Source: Paenibacillus cookii (GTDB taxonomy: Bacteria > Bacillota > Bacilli > Paenibacillales > Paenibacillaceae). From it: a stretch of DNA of 64,000 bases. Below the pieces are notes generated by a model. The model had not been told where the DNA came from and made no database searches. It saw only the letters and a program-made list of their open reading frames with translations. The translations under genes were made by a program, and so were the position numbers. This document shows, one piece after another, positions 32,594-40,924 of the stretch. The stretch is taken from contig NZ_BORW01000004.1 in assembly GCF_018333375.1 (NCBI RefSeq), positions 62,001 through 126,000 on the forward strand, read 5' to 3'. Within the stretch, counting starts at the first letter, position 1; the number at the start of each line of letters is the position of its first letter.

Positions 32594-33547
32594 ATGAACG
32601 ACATCTTTTTCATGCTGAAAAATCATTATAGTATTGAGGCAAACGACATTGTACCCCAGCAGGGAGGCTGGGCGGCACTCGCTTACAAAATACGTGCAGG
32701 CAGCCGCCGTTACTTTCTGAAAATGTATGAAAAAAGAAGAGCGTCGACGCCCAAATGGACGGCCTTGATCGATGATTATGCCCCCATTCTCGGATGGCTT
32801 TCGCAAAATAGCAATTTAAAAGGCAAAGTTCCCGTGCCGCTTTTAACGAATCGTGGCAACTACAAGTGCGAAGATGGCGAAGGAATCTACATGCTTTACG
32901 ATTTTATCGACGGAGAAACGGTCGGTGAGAAAAAAATGACCGCGGCGCAGGTTGCCCAGCTTTCGGAAATTATCGCGGAACTTCATTCCTACGGGGAGGA
33001 GATACCGGTAAACACGGATAGGGTTAAAGAAGATTTTGACGTACCGTTTTTGCGGCAGCTCAAGATTGCCTTGGATCAGGATTGCAAGCGGCTGCCAGGC
33101 GATGTTGAAGCAGTGGTTCAGCCGCACTTGGAACAGATTCGTAATTGGATCAATCGGGTAGAGGAATTGTCGAAATCTTTGAAAAAAGAGCACGTCCGAT
33201 TAGCCTTATGCCATACCGACCTTCATCCTTGGAATCTGATGCAAGCCGGCCGGCAGCTGATGTTGATCGACTGGGAAGGGTTGAAATTGGCGCCCGTCGA
33301 ATCGGACCTGATGTTTTTGATCGATGAGCCTTATTATCCTGATTTTCTGAAGGTGTATCGCAATCAGCATGAAAACTTCGAACTCCATCCCGGTGCCCTT
33401 CGGTTTTATCAAGGCCGGCGCAAGTTGGAGGATGTTTGGGAGTTTATGGAGCAGCTTTTATTTGACCGACAGACGGACGCGGAAAGAGCAAATACGATGG
33501 CAAGCCTCGCGAAAGAACTTGAAGAAATCGGCGGAAGCGTAGGATAG
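32594..33547 (+). CDS. Aminoglycoside phosphotransferase family kinase
   Basis: 317 residues from the ATG at 32594, behind AAAGGGAGGAGGG. Kinase-fold features: YFLKMYEKRR (ATP Lys), HTDLHPWNLM as the catalytic loop (H-x-D-x-x-x-x-N), and LIDWEGLKLAPVESDL as the metal-binding segment. It is nearest in pattern to the APH(9)/spectinomycin and homoserine/choline-kinase-like branches. Substrate could be an antibiotic or a small metabolite. Directly downstream of the streptothricin acetyltransferase homologue, in one operon. Confidence 0.88.
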   Translation: MNDIFFMLKNHYSIEANDIVPQQGGWAALAYKIRAGSRRYFLKMYEKRRASTPKWTALIDDYAPILGWLSQNSNLKGKVPVPLLTNRGNYKCEDGEGIYMLYDFIDGETVGEKKMTAAQVAQLSEIIAELHSYGEEIPVNTDRVKEDFDVPFLRQLKIALDQDCKRLPGDVEAVVQPHLEQIRNWINRVEELSKSLKKEHVRLALCHTDLHPWNLMQAGRQLMLIDWEGLKLAPVESDLMFLIDEPYYPDFLKVYRNQHENFELHPGALRFYQGRRKLEDVWEFMEQLLFDRQTDAERANTMASLAKELEEIGGSVG

Positions 33548-33668
33548 TCCGGGGTAGTCCGCCATTTCGTACGCGGCAACGTTTAGCGGCTATCGAGTAC
33601 GGATCAGCGGCCGCTTCTTCCGGAGGGGGTTACGTTTAAACCAAGACGTGTGCATTCTCCCGCATAAA

Positions 33669-33699
33669 ATAAAAGCCCGGGACCGAGGTCCCAGGCTTC
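33669..33699. terminator. Bidirectional terminator
   Basis: AAAAGCCCGGGACC-GA-GGTCCCAGGCTT between convergent genes ending at 33547 and 33721. Confidence 0.8.
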
Positions 33700-33720
33700 A
33701 TCATTCCAAAGCGGTATATA

Positions 33721-34020
33721 TCAGTACGCTTGTTCCATTTCCACATCGACATGCGCGGTGATCTCTTCATCCAGATCCAGCGTAATCTGCTCGCGGTACG
33801 CGCGAATATTGTATTCGCTGTACAGATAACGCATGATGGCTTCGATCATGTTCGATTCCACCAAATACTGGCTGCGCCCCTCAGCCCAGACCTCTGCGCT
33901 GTAACCCGTGTCTTCGTCCCAGAATAGCTCGACTTGAACGTCCTGCGGACGAATTTGTTTGCGTTCGGCGATATGCAGGCAGATCGCGTTGACGATTTCA
34001 TCCATGGTCAGTACCAGCAT
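33721..34020 (-). CDS. YxcD family protein (DUF2653)
   Basis: 99 residues, acidic, starting MLVLTMDEIVNAICLHIAER; the central EDTGYSAEVWAEGRSQYLVE and the C-terminal DLDEEITAHVDVEM identify the YxcD/DUF2653 family. Cytosolic, function unknown. Its ATG lies 3 bases after the stop of the glycine-rich membrane protein gene, so the two form an operon. Confidence 0.85.
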   Translation of the reverse strand: MLVLTMDEIVNAICLHIAERKQIRPQDVQVELFWDEDTGYSAEVWAEGRSQYLVESNMIEAIMRYLYSEYNIRAYREQITLDLDEEITAHVDVEMEQAY

Positions 34021-34023
34021 GGC

Positions 34024-34470
34024 TTAATACCGTCCGTTGCGCGTATCCGGTTTGCGCCGGTTCTTGAACGCTCTGACCGCTGCGACGACGAGGGCGATGA
34101 TAACGTAGATCGCAAGCAGGTTGACGAGAAGTCCAAGGATGTTGCCGAAGAAGCCCATGTTGCCGAACAATCCGCCGAACAGCATGCCGGCCAGGCCGCC
34201 GATCATCAGGCCTTTAAAGAAGCCGCCGCCGCTGAAGAATCCGCGTTTCTGAGGAGCGCTTGTCGAAGCATTGCTCGTATTCGTGGATTTTTTGTAATTG
34301 TCCGACGTCGTCGATTTTTTTGGCGTGTTGGTGAAACCCTTCGTGCCGGATCTGAAGCCACCGCCGCCGCCGCGACGGGCATCCGCGTTGTCCGCCGGTA
34401 CCGTGACCGCGAAGATAAACGTAAACGCCATGACAATCATGATCCATTTCTTGATCGATTTGTTCATCAT
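34024..34470 (-). CDS. Small glycine-rich membrane protein in operon with YxcD
   Basis: 148 residues: N-terminal hydrophobic segment (about 7-27, likely signal peptide ending VPADNADA), a low-complexity stretch RRGGGGGFRSG with many Ser/Thr/Lys, then two closely spaced membrane helices (GLMIGGLAGMLFGGLFGNMG; ILGLLVNLLAIYVIIALVVA) and a basic tail. The layout resembles Tim44-like proteins found beside YxcD, but there is no Tim44 domain here. ATG at 34470 behind GGGAGGG. Confidence 0.8.
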   Translation of the reverse strand: MMNKSIKKWIMIVMAFTFIFAVTVPADNADARRGGGGGFRSGTKGFTNTPKKSTTSDNYKKSTNTSNASTSAPQKRGFFSGGGFFKGLMIGGLAGMLFGGLFGNMGFFGNILGLLVNLLAIYVIIALVVAAVRAFKNRRKPDTRNGRY

Positions 34471-34595
34471 GAAGTAATAACCCTCCCGAATATTTTGCTG
34501 GCATGTATAGGCTGCCTACTATGCTTTACGTGCTTAGTATCTTAAAGTTTCATTTTTTAATAAAAAAATATACAACAACTTAAATTTTTTTGGCT

Positions 34596-35156
34596 TCAAT
34601 TCACCGTTTGGGCCGGCGCTTCTTTGGCCTGCTGCTCCCTTAGCATGCCCAGAACCCACTCGCACCAATCTTTTCCCGCGGTCGCGTTGAATATGCCTTT
34701 TTGGATGAGAATGTAGTCATAAAACTCGCGATGGCCGAAAACACGCTTTTCCTCCGGGATGCTTTCCATCATTTTATGGAACGATTCGAGCCTGCGCGTA
34801 AAATACACTCTTCTCGTCTCCACGATATCGATCGCGTTGTCGCGGTCGGTCAGCCACATGCAGAACGTTTTCATCGAAAGCTCATCCCGCGTGACCGGGT
34901 CGGGAAGAGGCATGTACATCCATTCCTTCAGTTTGCGAATCCCGCTATCTGTGATCGAGTAGATTTTTTTATCGGGCTTTTCCGACTGTTTGACCCAATG
35001 CGAAGTAAGGAATTCCTTTTCCTCCATTTGCGCCAGAAGAGGATAAATTTGACTGTGCTTGGCCTGCCAGAACGGCTGAATTTTCAGCATAACGTCATAG
35101 CCCGAGGAAGGTTCCCGCGCCAAAAAAGCCAATAATCCGTAGGATAACGTATTCAT
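34596..35156 (-). CDS. PadR family transcriptional regulator
   Basis: 186-residue two-domain repressor of the PadR/Vir type. N-terminal winged helix (1-85): LSYGLLAFLAREPSSGYDVM, then IYPLLAQMEEKEFLTSHWV and the wing KKIYSITDSGIRKLKEWM. The C-terminal helical domain (about 95-175) belongs to the Vir_act_alpha_C type. The ATG at 35156 follows GGGAGAC. A palindrome AAGTGTACACTT at 35196-35207 in its promoter suggests autoregulation. No obvious target beside it. Confidence 0.92.
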   Translation of the reverse strand: MNTLSYGLLAFLAREPSSGYDVMLKIQPFWQAKHSQIYPLLAQMEEKEFLTSHWVKQSEKPDKKIYSITDSGIRKLKEWMYMPLPDPVTRDELSMKTFCMWLTDRDNAIDIVETRRVYFTRRLESFHKMMESIPEEKRVFGHREFYDYILIQKGIFNATAGKDWCEWVLGMLREQQAKEAPAQTVN

Positions 35157-35195
35157 TTGCAATGTCTCCCATACGTGATATGTTCTTTCAACCCA

Positions 35196-35207
35196 AAGTG
35201 TACACTT
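35196..35207. promoter_or_regulatory. AAGTGTACACTT palindrome upstream of the PadR gene
   Basis: Perfect 12-bp palindrome about 40 bases before the start codon, the usual position of a PadR autoregulatory site. Confidence 0.5.
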
Positions 35208-35232
35208 AAACTGTATGGTTTTCAACCTGAGC

Positions 35233-35265
35233 AAACAAAAACACGGATACAGGTATCCGTGTTTT
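35233..35265 (-). terminator. Terminator after carbonic anhydrase gene
   Basis: CAAAACACGGATAC / GTATCCGTGTTTTG stem, A- and T-rich flanks; serves the minus-strand gene ending at 35287. Confidence 0.8.
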
Positions 35266-35286
35266 GACAATTTTATGAATGATACG

Positions 35287-35862
35287 TTATTTTGCCGATG
35301 TATCCTCGTAGCCGTCGACCACCAGATCAAGCGCGCCGGTGTTCGGATCGATGATCATGCCGTGTACGGGCACGCCGGCAGGCAGGAGAGGGTGGTTTTT
35401 GATCAGGTCGACGGTTCCCGTCACGCCTGCTTTAATGTCCTTGAATCCGCGCAGCCAGCTGTTCAGATCGATGCCGGAATGTTCGAGCGTCGACAGCACT
35501 TCCTCCGAAATGCCGCGGTTTCTGATTTCCTGAATCATATGATCGCCGTCCAGCGCCGCCATGCCGCAATCCAGGTGGCCGACAACGATCACTTCGTCCG
35601 CTTTCAGCTCGTACAGGGCGACGAGAATGCTCCGCATGACGCTGCCGAACGGATGGGAAACGATCCCGCCGGCGATTTTGATGATTTTGACGTCACCGTT
35701 TTTCAGGTTCATCGCTTTCGGAAGCAGTTCGACGAGACGGGTGTCCATGCAGGTGATGACGACCATTTTTTTGTCGGGAAACTTGCCCGTCAAATATTTT
35801 TCGTATTCTTTGTCTTCAACGAATTGACGGTTATACTGCAAAATTTCGGATACTTGGCTCAT
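35287..35862 (-). CDS. Beta-class carbonic anhydrase
   Basis: Interconverts carbon dioxide and bicarbonate. 191 residues. Zinc ligands in VVITCMDTRL (Cys, with Asp and Arg of the catalytic dyad) and VVGHLDCGMAAL (His and Cys). Segment IIKIAGGIVSHP follows the family pattern. Cytosolic. The ATG at 35862 follows AAAGGTAGTG. Single gene. Confidence 0.94.
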   Translation of the reverse strand: MSQVSEILQYNRQFVEDKEYEKYLTGKFPDKKMVVITCMDTRLVELLPKAMNLKNGDVKIIKIAGGIVSHPFGSVMRSILVALYELKADEVIVVGHLDCGMAALDGDHMIQEIRNRGISEEVLSTLEHSGIDLNSWLRGFKDIKAGVTGTVDLIKNHPLLPAGVPVHGMIIDPNTGALDLVVDGYEDTSAK

Positions 35863-35896
35863 GGTGCAACACTACCTTTCGTTAAAAAATATGATT

Positions 35897-36220
35897 CTAC
35901 CGTTGATCCAGCAAGCGGATACTTTTGCCGTACAGCCGGCTGTCCCCGAAGAGACGGAAGGAAGGGTACGTTTCTTCGGAATCGAGATACAGGTTCTCTT
36001 CGAAGTATACGGCATGGTCCCGGTTGATGACAAAGTGGAAATGCTCGCTATGTATCGGCAAATCGTCTTTGTCGGGCGCGGGCACGATTCATCATGCCGG
36101 AATGCCGTTCGCTCCGCAGCCGCATCCTTCCGAGTCGAAGACAAGCCTGACGGGTGAAGGGGCGTCCCCGATCTTTCGGCGCAAAAAACGCGCCGCCCGT
36201 TCAGAGATTCGCATATTCAT
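35897..36220 (-). pseudogene. HesB/YqkB-like iron-sulfur family gene with two tandem in-frame TGA stops
   Basis: The frame from ATG 36220 (after GGGGAGGGCGGG) reads MNMRISERAARFLRRKIG, then VRLVFDSEGCGCGANGIPA, is stopped by TGA TGA at 36094-36089, and continues in the same frame as IVPAPDKDDLPIHSEHFHFV ... ENLYLDSEETYPSFRLFGDS ... SIRLLDQR to a TAG at 35897. The pieces together match the full length (about 105 residues) of YqkB-type HesB-fold proteins, where GxPALWIVP is expected at the break. The two stops replace what would be Leu-Trp or similar. A GTG at 36085 could restart translation but has no ribosome site. Confidence 0.78.
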
Positions 36221-36349
36221 GGCGCGCCCGCCCTCCCCGTGGTTTCGGCAATCCTTCTACGAACATTTCGTATTAAATATTGATTATACTTTCCGCAAAA
36301 AGTATCATCAAGAGGGAAGGTAAAAATACGTGGCGAGGTGAAACCTAAA

Positions 36350-37867
36350 ATGGAAACAGACTTGAAAGCAAAATTGGAAGCATTTATGGAACTTGTCCGC
36401 AAAATTAGCGCATATAACGAAGCGATCTCGCTGATGCATTGGGACCTGCGCACAGGCGCGCCGCGCAAAAGCGTGGAGCTTCGTTCCGGCGTCATCGGCA
36501 CCTTGTCCGCAGAGCAGTTCAAGCTGCGCGTCTCGGACGAAATGGGAGAGTACATAGCCTTTTTTACCCGGCCGGAAGTCGACAGCCAGCTGGATGAAAC
36601 GACCCGCCGCGTCGTGAAGGAATGCAAAAAGGACTACGACGAAAACAGACGGATCCCCGCGAAAAAAATCGAAGAGTTCTCCGTGCTGTCCGCGCATACG
36701 CAAACGATTTGGGAAGAAGCCAAAGCCAACGACGACTTTGCTTCGTTCGAGCCGAACCTGGCCAAAATCGTCGATTTGCTGAAAGAGTTCATCGGATACT
36801 GGGGCGTCAAGGGAACGACGTACGACACGCTCCTCGATAAATACGAGCCGGATCTGACCGTAGCCAAGCTCGACGAAGTGTTCGGCCGGCTGCGCGACCG
36901 TCTGGTGCCGCTCGTTGCGGCCATTCAAGCATCTCCGAACAAGCCGGACACGACGTTCCTGGACCAAATTTTCGAACGGGAGCAGCAGGAAAAGATGGGG
37001 CTGTTCATCCTGGAGCAGATGGGTTACGACTTCGATGCCGGACGCCTCGACGAAAGCGTGCATCCGTTTGCCATCGGACTGAACTCCGGCGACGTGCGGA
37101 TCACGACCCATTATTTGCAGGACGACGTGACCAGCGCGCTGTTCAGCTCCCTGCATGAAGGCGGACATGCCTTGTACGAGCAAAACATCAGCAAGGATTT
37201 GGCGGGCACGCCGCTTGCGACCGGGACGTCGATGGGCATCCACGAATCCCAGTCCCGCCTGTGGGAAAACATCATCGGCCGCAGCCGCCCGTTCTGGGAG
37301 CGTTATTACCCGGATCTGCAAAAACATTTCCCGCAGCAGCTCCAGGACGTCTCGCTCGACGACTTCTACCGTGCGGTGAACCGCGTGGAAAATTCCTTAA
37401 TCCGGATCGAATCGGACGAGCTGACGTACAATCTGCACATCATCATCCGTTACGAAATCGAGAAAATGATTTTTAACGAAGGGTTGGAAGTGAAGGACCT
37501 GCCGAAGGTATGGAACGAAAAATACCGGGAGTACCTCGGGATCACGCCTCCGAACGACAGCCTTGGCGTCCTGCAGGACGTCCACTGGTCGGGCGGGGAT
37601 TTCGGATATTTTGCGTCCTACTCCCTCGGCAACATGTACGCGGCCCAAATCATGAACACGATGAAAAAAGAGCTGCCGGAGCTGGATCGATACATCCGCG
37701 AAGGCAACCTGATTCCGATCAAGGAATGGCTGACCGAAAAAATCTACCGCTTCGGCAAAAGCCTTACGCCGGCCGAGATTATCATGCACGTGACCGGCGA
37801 AGAACTGAATCCGGATTACCTGGCCGACTATCTGGAAGAGAAGTATAAAGAAATCTACAAGCTTTAA
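36350..37867 (+). CDS. Carboxypeptidase M32 family
   Basis: Metallocarboxypeptidase (YpwA/Taq type) releasing C-terminal residues from peptides. 505 residues, full length. Zinc motif HEGGHALYEQN (HExxH) with downstream HESQSRLWEN; other family marks are AISLMHWDLRTGAP near the start, DVRITTHYLQDDVTSALFSS, and IRIESDELTYNLHIIIRYEI. Cytosolic. Start ATG at 36350 behind GAGGTGAAA; the GTG 12 bases earlier overlaps that site. Ended by a strong terminator. Confidence 0.96.
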   Translation: METDLKAKLEAFMELVRKISAYNEAISLMHWDLRTGAPRKSVELRSGVIGTLSAEQFKLRVSDEMGEYIAFFTRPEVDSQLDETTRRVVKECKKDYDENRRIPAKKIEEFSVLSAHTQTIWEEAKANDDFASFEPNLAKIVDLLKEFIGYWGVKGTTYDTLLDKYEPDLTVAKLDEVFGRLRDRLVPLVAAIQASPNKPDTTFLDQIFEREQQEKMGLFILEQMGYDFDAGRLDESVHPFAIGLNSGDVRITTHYLQDDVTSALFSSLHEGGHALYEQNISKDLAGTPLATGTSMGIHESQSRLWENIIGRSRPFWERYYPDLQKHFPQQLQDVSLDDFYRAVNRVENSLIRIESDELTYNLHIIIRYEIEKMIFNEGLEVKDLPKVWNEKYREYLGITPPNDSLGVLQDVHWSGGDFGYFASYSLGNMYAAQIMNTMKKELPELDRYIREGNLIPIKEWLTEKIYRFGKSLTPAEIIMHVTGEELNPDYLADYLEEKYKEIYKL

Positions 37868-37884
37868 GCGAAAAAACAGCGACC

Positions 37885-37948
37885 AAAACCCCTTGAGCCG
37901 ATTCGCGCATGCATCCAGCAGCGGATCAAAGCTCGGGGGTTTTTTGTT
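37885..37948 (+). terminator. Terminator after M32 carboxypeptidase gene
   Basis: AAAACCCC-TT-GAGC ... GCTC-G-GGGGTTTTTT with a long loop. Confidence 0.75.
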
Positions 37949-38098
37949 CTTTCTTGGGCAGCCGGCGAGGAAACATCCTGGCGTCGTTTCGTTTTCCAGG
38001 GCAGCCATTCCTTGTTTCCTGGCACTCGAAGGAATAACCCTTTGCTGGGCGCCTGCATATGATGGCAGTAGGCTAATGAAGAGGATGGAGGAAGGCGT

Positions 38099-39109
38099 AT
38101 GACGAAAGGCAAACGCGGAATCTGGATCGGACTTTTCTCCCTAGTCCTGTGCGGAATGGTATTTTCGGGCTGCTCAGGCAGCGACGCCGCCCAAAAGGTA
38201 AAGGTAGGGGAAGTCACGAGATCGGTTTTCTATGCCCCTGAATATGTGGCGCTGGAAAAAGGATTTTTTAAGGAAGAAGGGCTCGATGTCGAACTGCAGA
38301 CGATTCCGGGCGGCGACAAAACGATGACGGCGTTGTTGTCGGGTGCCATCGACGTCGCCTTGGTGGGCTCGGAAACTTCGATTTACGTGTATCAGCAGGG
38401 TTCGGAGGATCCGGTCGTCAATTTCGGCCAAGTGACGCAGACGGACGGCACGTTTTTGATGGCGCGAAATGCCGAAGGGGAGCTTGATTGGAACAACGTC
38501 AAGGGGAGCACGTTCCTCGGCCAACGAAAAGGCGGCATGCCGCAGATGGCGGGCGAGTTCGCGCTGAGGAAGCATGGCATCGACCCGCGTCAGGATTTGA
38601 ACCTGATCCAGAACATCGATTTCGCCAACATCGCTTCGGCGTATCTGTCCGGAACCGGAGACTACGTGCAGCTGTTCGAGCCGCAGGCGTCGATTTTCGA
38701 AAAAGAAGGCAAAGGACGCGTCGTGGCTTCCTTCGGGGAAGAAAGCGGCAGACTTCCTTATACGGTGTTTATGGCGAAGCAGAGCTACATCAAAAAACAC
38801 GGCGACACGGTGCAAAAATTCACGAACGCGCTGCAAAAAGCGCAAAACTGGGTGCAGCAGCACAGCCCGGAAGAAATCGCCGATGCGATTGCTCCTTATT
38901 TTAAGGACACGGACAAAGGCATCATCGCTTCGGCCGTCAAACGCTACAAAGATCAAGGAACGTACGCGGCGGACCCCGTCGTGGACGAGGAGGAATGGAA
39001 CAACCTGCTGGATGTCATGAGCCAGGCGGGAGAACTGAAGGAGAAGGTGCCGGCAAACGCGATCGTCGACAACAGCTTTGCCGAAAAAGCCAAATCTTCC
39101 GTCAAATAG
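38099..39109 (+). CDS. ABC transporter substrate-binding lipoprotein (SsuA/ThiY-like)
   Basis: 336-residue surface lipoprotein, lipobox VFSGC at about residue 25. Domain type NMT1/SsuA: VFYAPEYVALEKGFFKEEGL, TMTALLSGAIDVALVGSETS, then FLGQRKGGMPQMAGEFALRK. ATG at 38099 behind GGAGGAAGG. First gene of a three-gene importer (lipoprotein, ATPase, permease). Ligand could be an aliphatic sulfonate, a thiamine precursor or a related small molecule. No TPP or SAM riboswitch was seen upstream. Confidence 0.93.
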   Translation: MTKGKRGIWIGLFSLVLCGMVFSGCSGSDAAQKVKVGEVTRSVFYAPEYVALEKGFFKEEGLDVELQTIPGGDKTMTALLSGAIDVALVGSETSIYVYQQGSEDPVVNFGQVTQTDGTFLMARNAEGELDWNNVKGSTFLGQRKGGMPQMAGEFALRKHGIDPRQDLNLIQNIDFANIASAYLSGTGDYVQLFEPQASIFEKEGKGRVVASFGEESGRLPYTVFMAKQSYIKKHGDTVQKFTNALQKAQNWVQQHSPEEIADAIAPYFKDTDKGIIASAVKRYKDQGTYAADPVVDEEEWNNLLDVMSQAGELKEKVPANAIVDNSFAEKAKSSVK

Positions 39110-39139
39110 CATTCCGAACGCCGAAAGGAGAATGGAAGC

Positions 39140-39916
39140 ATGGAGCCGGTAGTCGAATTAAAGCATATCACACACGTATACGTCAGTGACCGCGAAGCCT
39201 CGCTGGCCCTGGACGGTTTGGATTTGCAGGTATATCCGGGGGAGTTCGTGAGCCTTGTCGGACCCAGCGGGTGCGGCAAGACGACGCTGCTCTCGATCAT
39301 CGCCGGGCTGATGAAGCCCACGAAAGGCGAAGCATTCGTGTACGGACGGAAAGTGGATGGACCCACGGCCGAGGTCGGATATATGCTGCAGCAGGATTAT
39401 CTCTTCCCGTGGCGCACCATTTTCGAAAATGCCTCGATCGGTTTGGAGCTTACGGGACGGCTTGATCAGGAGCATCTGGCGCGCACCGGCGCTTTGCTTG
39501 AAGAAATGGGCCTTTCGGATGCCCGCAATCTTTATCCGCAGCAGTTGTCGGGGGGCATGAGGCAGCGCGTCGCGCTGGTGCGAACCTTGACGACCGATCC
39601 CGGCATCCTGCTGCTGGATGAGCCGTTTTCCGCGCTCGATTACCAGACGAAGCTGCAGCTCGAAGACCTGATCGCAGGGACGCTTCGCGAAAAAAACAAA
39701 ACGGCGGTACTGGTGACGCATGATTTGTCCGAGGCCGCCGCCGTCAGCGACAGGGTCATCGTGCTGGGAAGCCGTCCGGGCAAAATCCGCAAATCGTTCG
39801 ACGTGCCGGAACATATTCGCAGCGCAAGACCGCTGCTTGCAAGGGAGCAAACGGGTTTTAACGAATTGTTTCATGACATTTGGCGCGAAATGGAGAGCGC
39901 CGGAGATAAGGAGTGA
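39140..39916 (+). CDS. ABC transporter ATP-binding protein (SsuB/TauB-like)
   Basis: 258-residue ATPase. Walker A GPSGCGKT, Q-loop GYMLQQDYLFPWRTIFENAS, signature LSGGMRQRVAL, Walker B ILLLDEPFSALD and H-loop VTHDLSEA. These are the hallmarks of the nitrate/sulfonate/taurine branch. ATG at 39140 behind GAAAGGAG. Its stop overlaps the ribosome site of the permease. Confidence 0.95.
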   Translation: MEPVVELKHITHVYVSDREASLALDGLDLQVYPGEFVSLVGPSGCGKTTLLSIIAGLMKPTKGEAFVYGRKVDGPTAEVGYMLQQDYLFPWRTIFENASIGLELTGRLDQEHLARTGALLEEMGLSDARNLYPQQLSGGMRQRVALVRTLTTDPGILLLDEPFSALDYQTKLQLEDLIAGTLREKNKTAVLVTHDLSEAAAVSDRVIVLGSRPGKIRKSFDVPEHIRSARPLLAREQTGFNELFHDIWREMESAGDKE

Positions 39917-39921
39917 GGGGA

Positions 39922-40767
39922 ATGTCAGCTGTGGACGGCCGCATCGGCGCAAGAGCGCCCGCTCTTTCGGAAGACGGCATACAGGCGCTGCATGCAGCGC
40001 ATCTCAAACGCCAAAAAAGACAGCGGCTGCAGGTGTTTTCGGTTCAAATAGCGATCCTGCTGTTGTTTTTTGCGTTGTGGGAACTCGCCGGCAGGCTGAA
40101 ATGGATCGACGTGCTGCTGTTCAGTTACCCGTCGAAAGTATTCGCCCAGATCGGCAAGGACGCCGCGAGCGGCGAGCTGTGGGGACACCTCGGCATCACG
40201 GTCGGCGAAACGGTGGTCGGATTCGTGCTCGGGACGCTGCTTGGCACGCTTATTGCGGTGCTGATCTGGTGGTCCCCGTTTTTGTCCAAGGTGCTTGACC
40301 CGTATATGGTCGTATTCAACAGCATGCCGAAGGTCGCCTTAGGCCCGATTTTTATCGTCATGTTCGGGGCGGGTTTTTTGTCCATTACGGTGACGACGCT
40401 GTCGATTACCGTGATCGTGACGACCTTGGTCGTATATAACAGCTTCTGCGAAGTCGATGCGAATCTGATCAAGGTGGTGCGCGTTTTCGGAGGCACAAGG
40501 ACGCAGGTGTTCCAAAAAGTGATTTTGCCCGCATCCTTTCCTACGATTATATCCACGCTGAAAGTCAACGTGGGCATGGCTTGGGTCGGCGTCATCGTCG
40601 GCGAGTTCCTAGTGGCGAAAATGGGGCTCGGTTACTTGATCATTTACGGCTTTCAGGTGTTCAATTTTACGCTTGTGCTGTCTAGCCTGGTGATCATTGC
40701 CGTCGTTGCGACGGGCATGTACCAGCTTGTGGTTTACGTCGAACGCAAGCTGCTGACGCACCGGTGA
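39922..40767 (+). CDS. ABC transporter permease (SsuC/TauC-like)
   Basis: 281-residue membrane subunit with about six helices after a polar N-terminus of about 45 residues. The EAA-type loop appears as VVRVFGGTRTQVFQKVILPA, and family pattern FNSMPKVALGPIFIVMFG is present. ATG at 39922 behind GGAGTGAGGGG. Third gene of the importer operon; the long polar N-terminal region (KRQKRQRLQVF) is slightly longer than in most SsuC proteins. Confidence 0.94.
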   Translation: MSAVDGRIGARAPALSEDGIQALHAAHLKRQKRQRLQVFSVQIAILLLFFALWELAGRLKWIDVLLFSYPSKVFAQIGKDAASGELWGHLGITVGETVVGFVLGTLLGTLIAVLIWWSPFLSKVLDPYMVVFNSMPKVALGPIFIVMFGAGFLSITVTTLSITVIVTTLVVYNSFCEVDANLIKVVRVFGGTRTQVFQKVILPASFPTIISTLKVNVGMAWVGVIVGEFLVAKMGLGYLIIYGFQVFNFTLVLSSLVIIAVVATGMYQLVVYVERKLLTHR

Positions 40768-40924
40768 CAGCCTGGGATTGCGGATATTATGAAGAGTTTG
40801 ACTTTGCCTTAAGAGCTGACAGGCCTGCGTAACATTGTGTTGGCCGCCGAAATCCGATACCATGGAATACGTCAAAAGAGGAGAGGATTGTTCAAATCCT
40901 GCTGCAAAAGAAAGAGGCGGTTTC

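Noticed and set aside
36089..36094. TGA codons as selenocysteine or as reassigned Trp codons
   Set aside because: No SECIS-like hairpin was apparent after either disrupted gene, and dozens of genes in the window end normally at TGA, so the code is standard.
37949..38098. TPP or SAM riboswitch upstream of the SsuA/ThiY-like importer
   Set aside because: Neither the TPP core (CTGAGA with an ACC-TGA partner) nor the S-box consensus was found; the region has only a weakly structured stretch.
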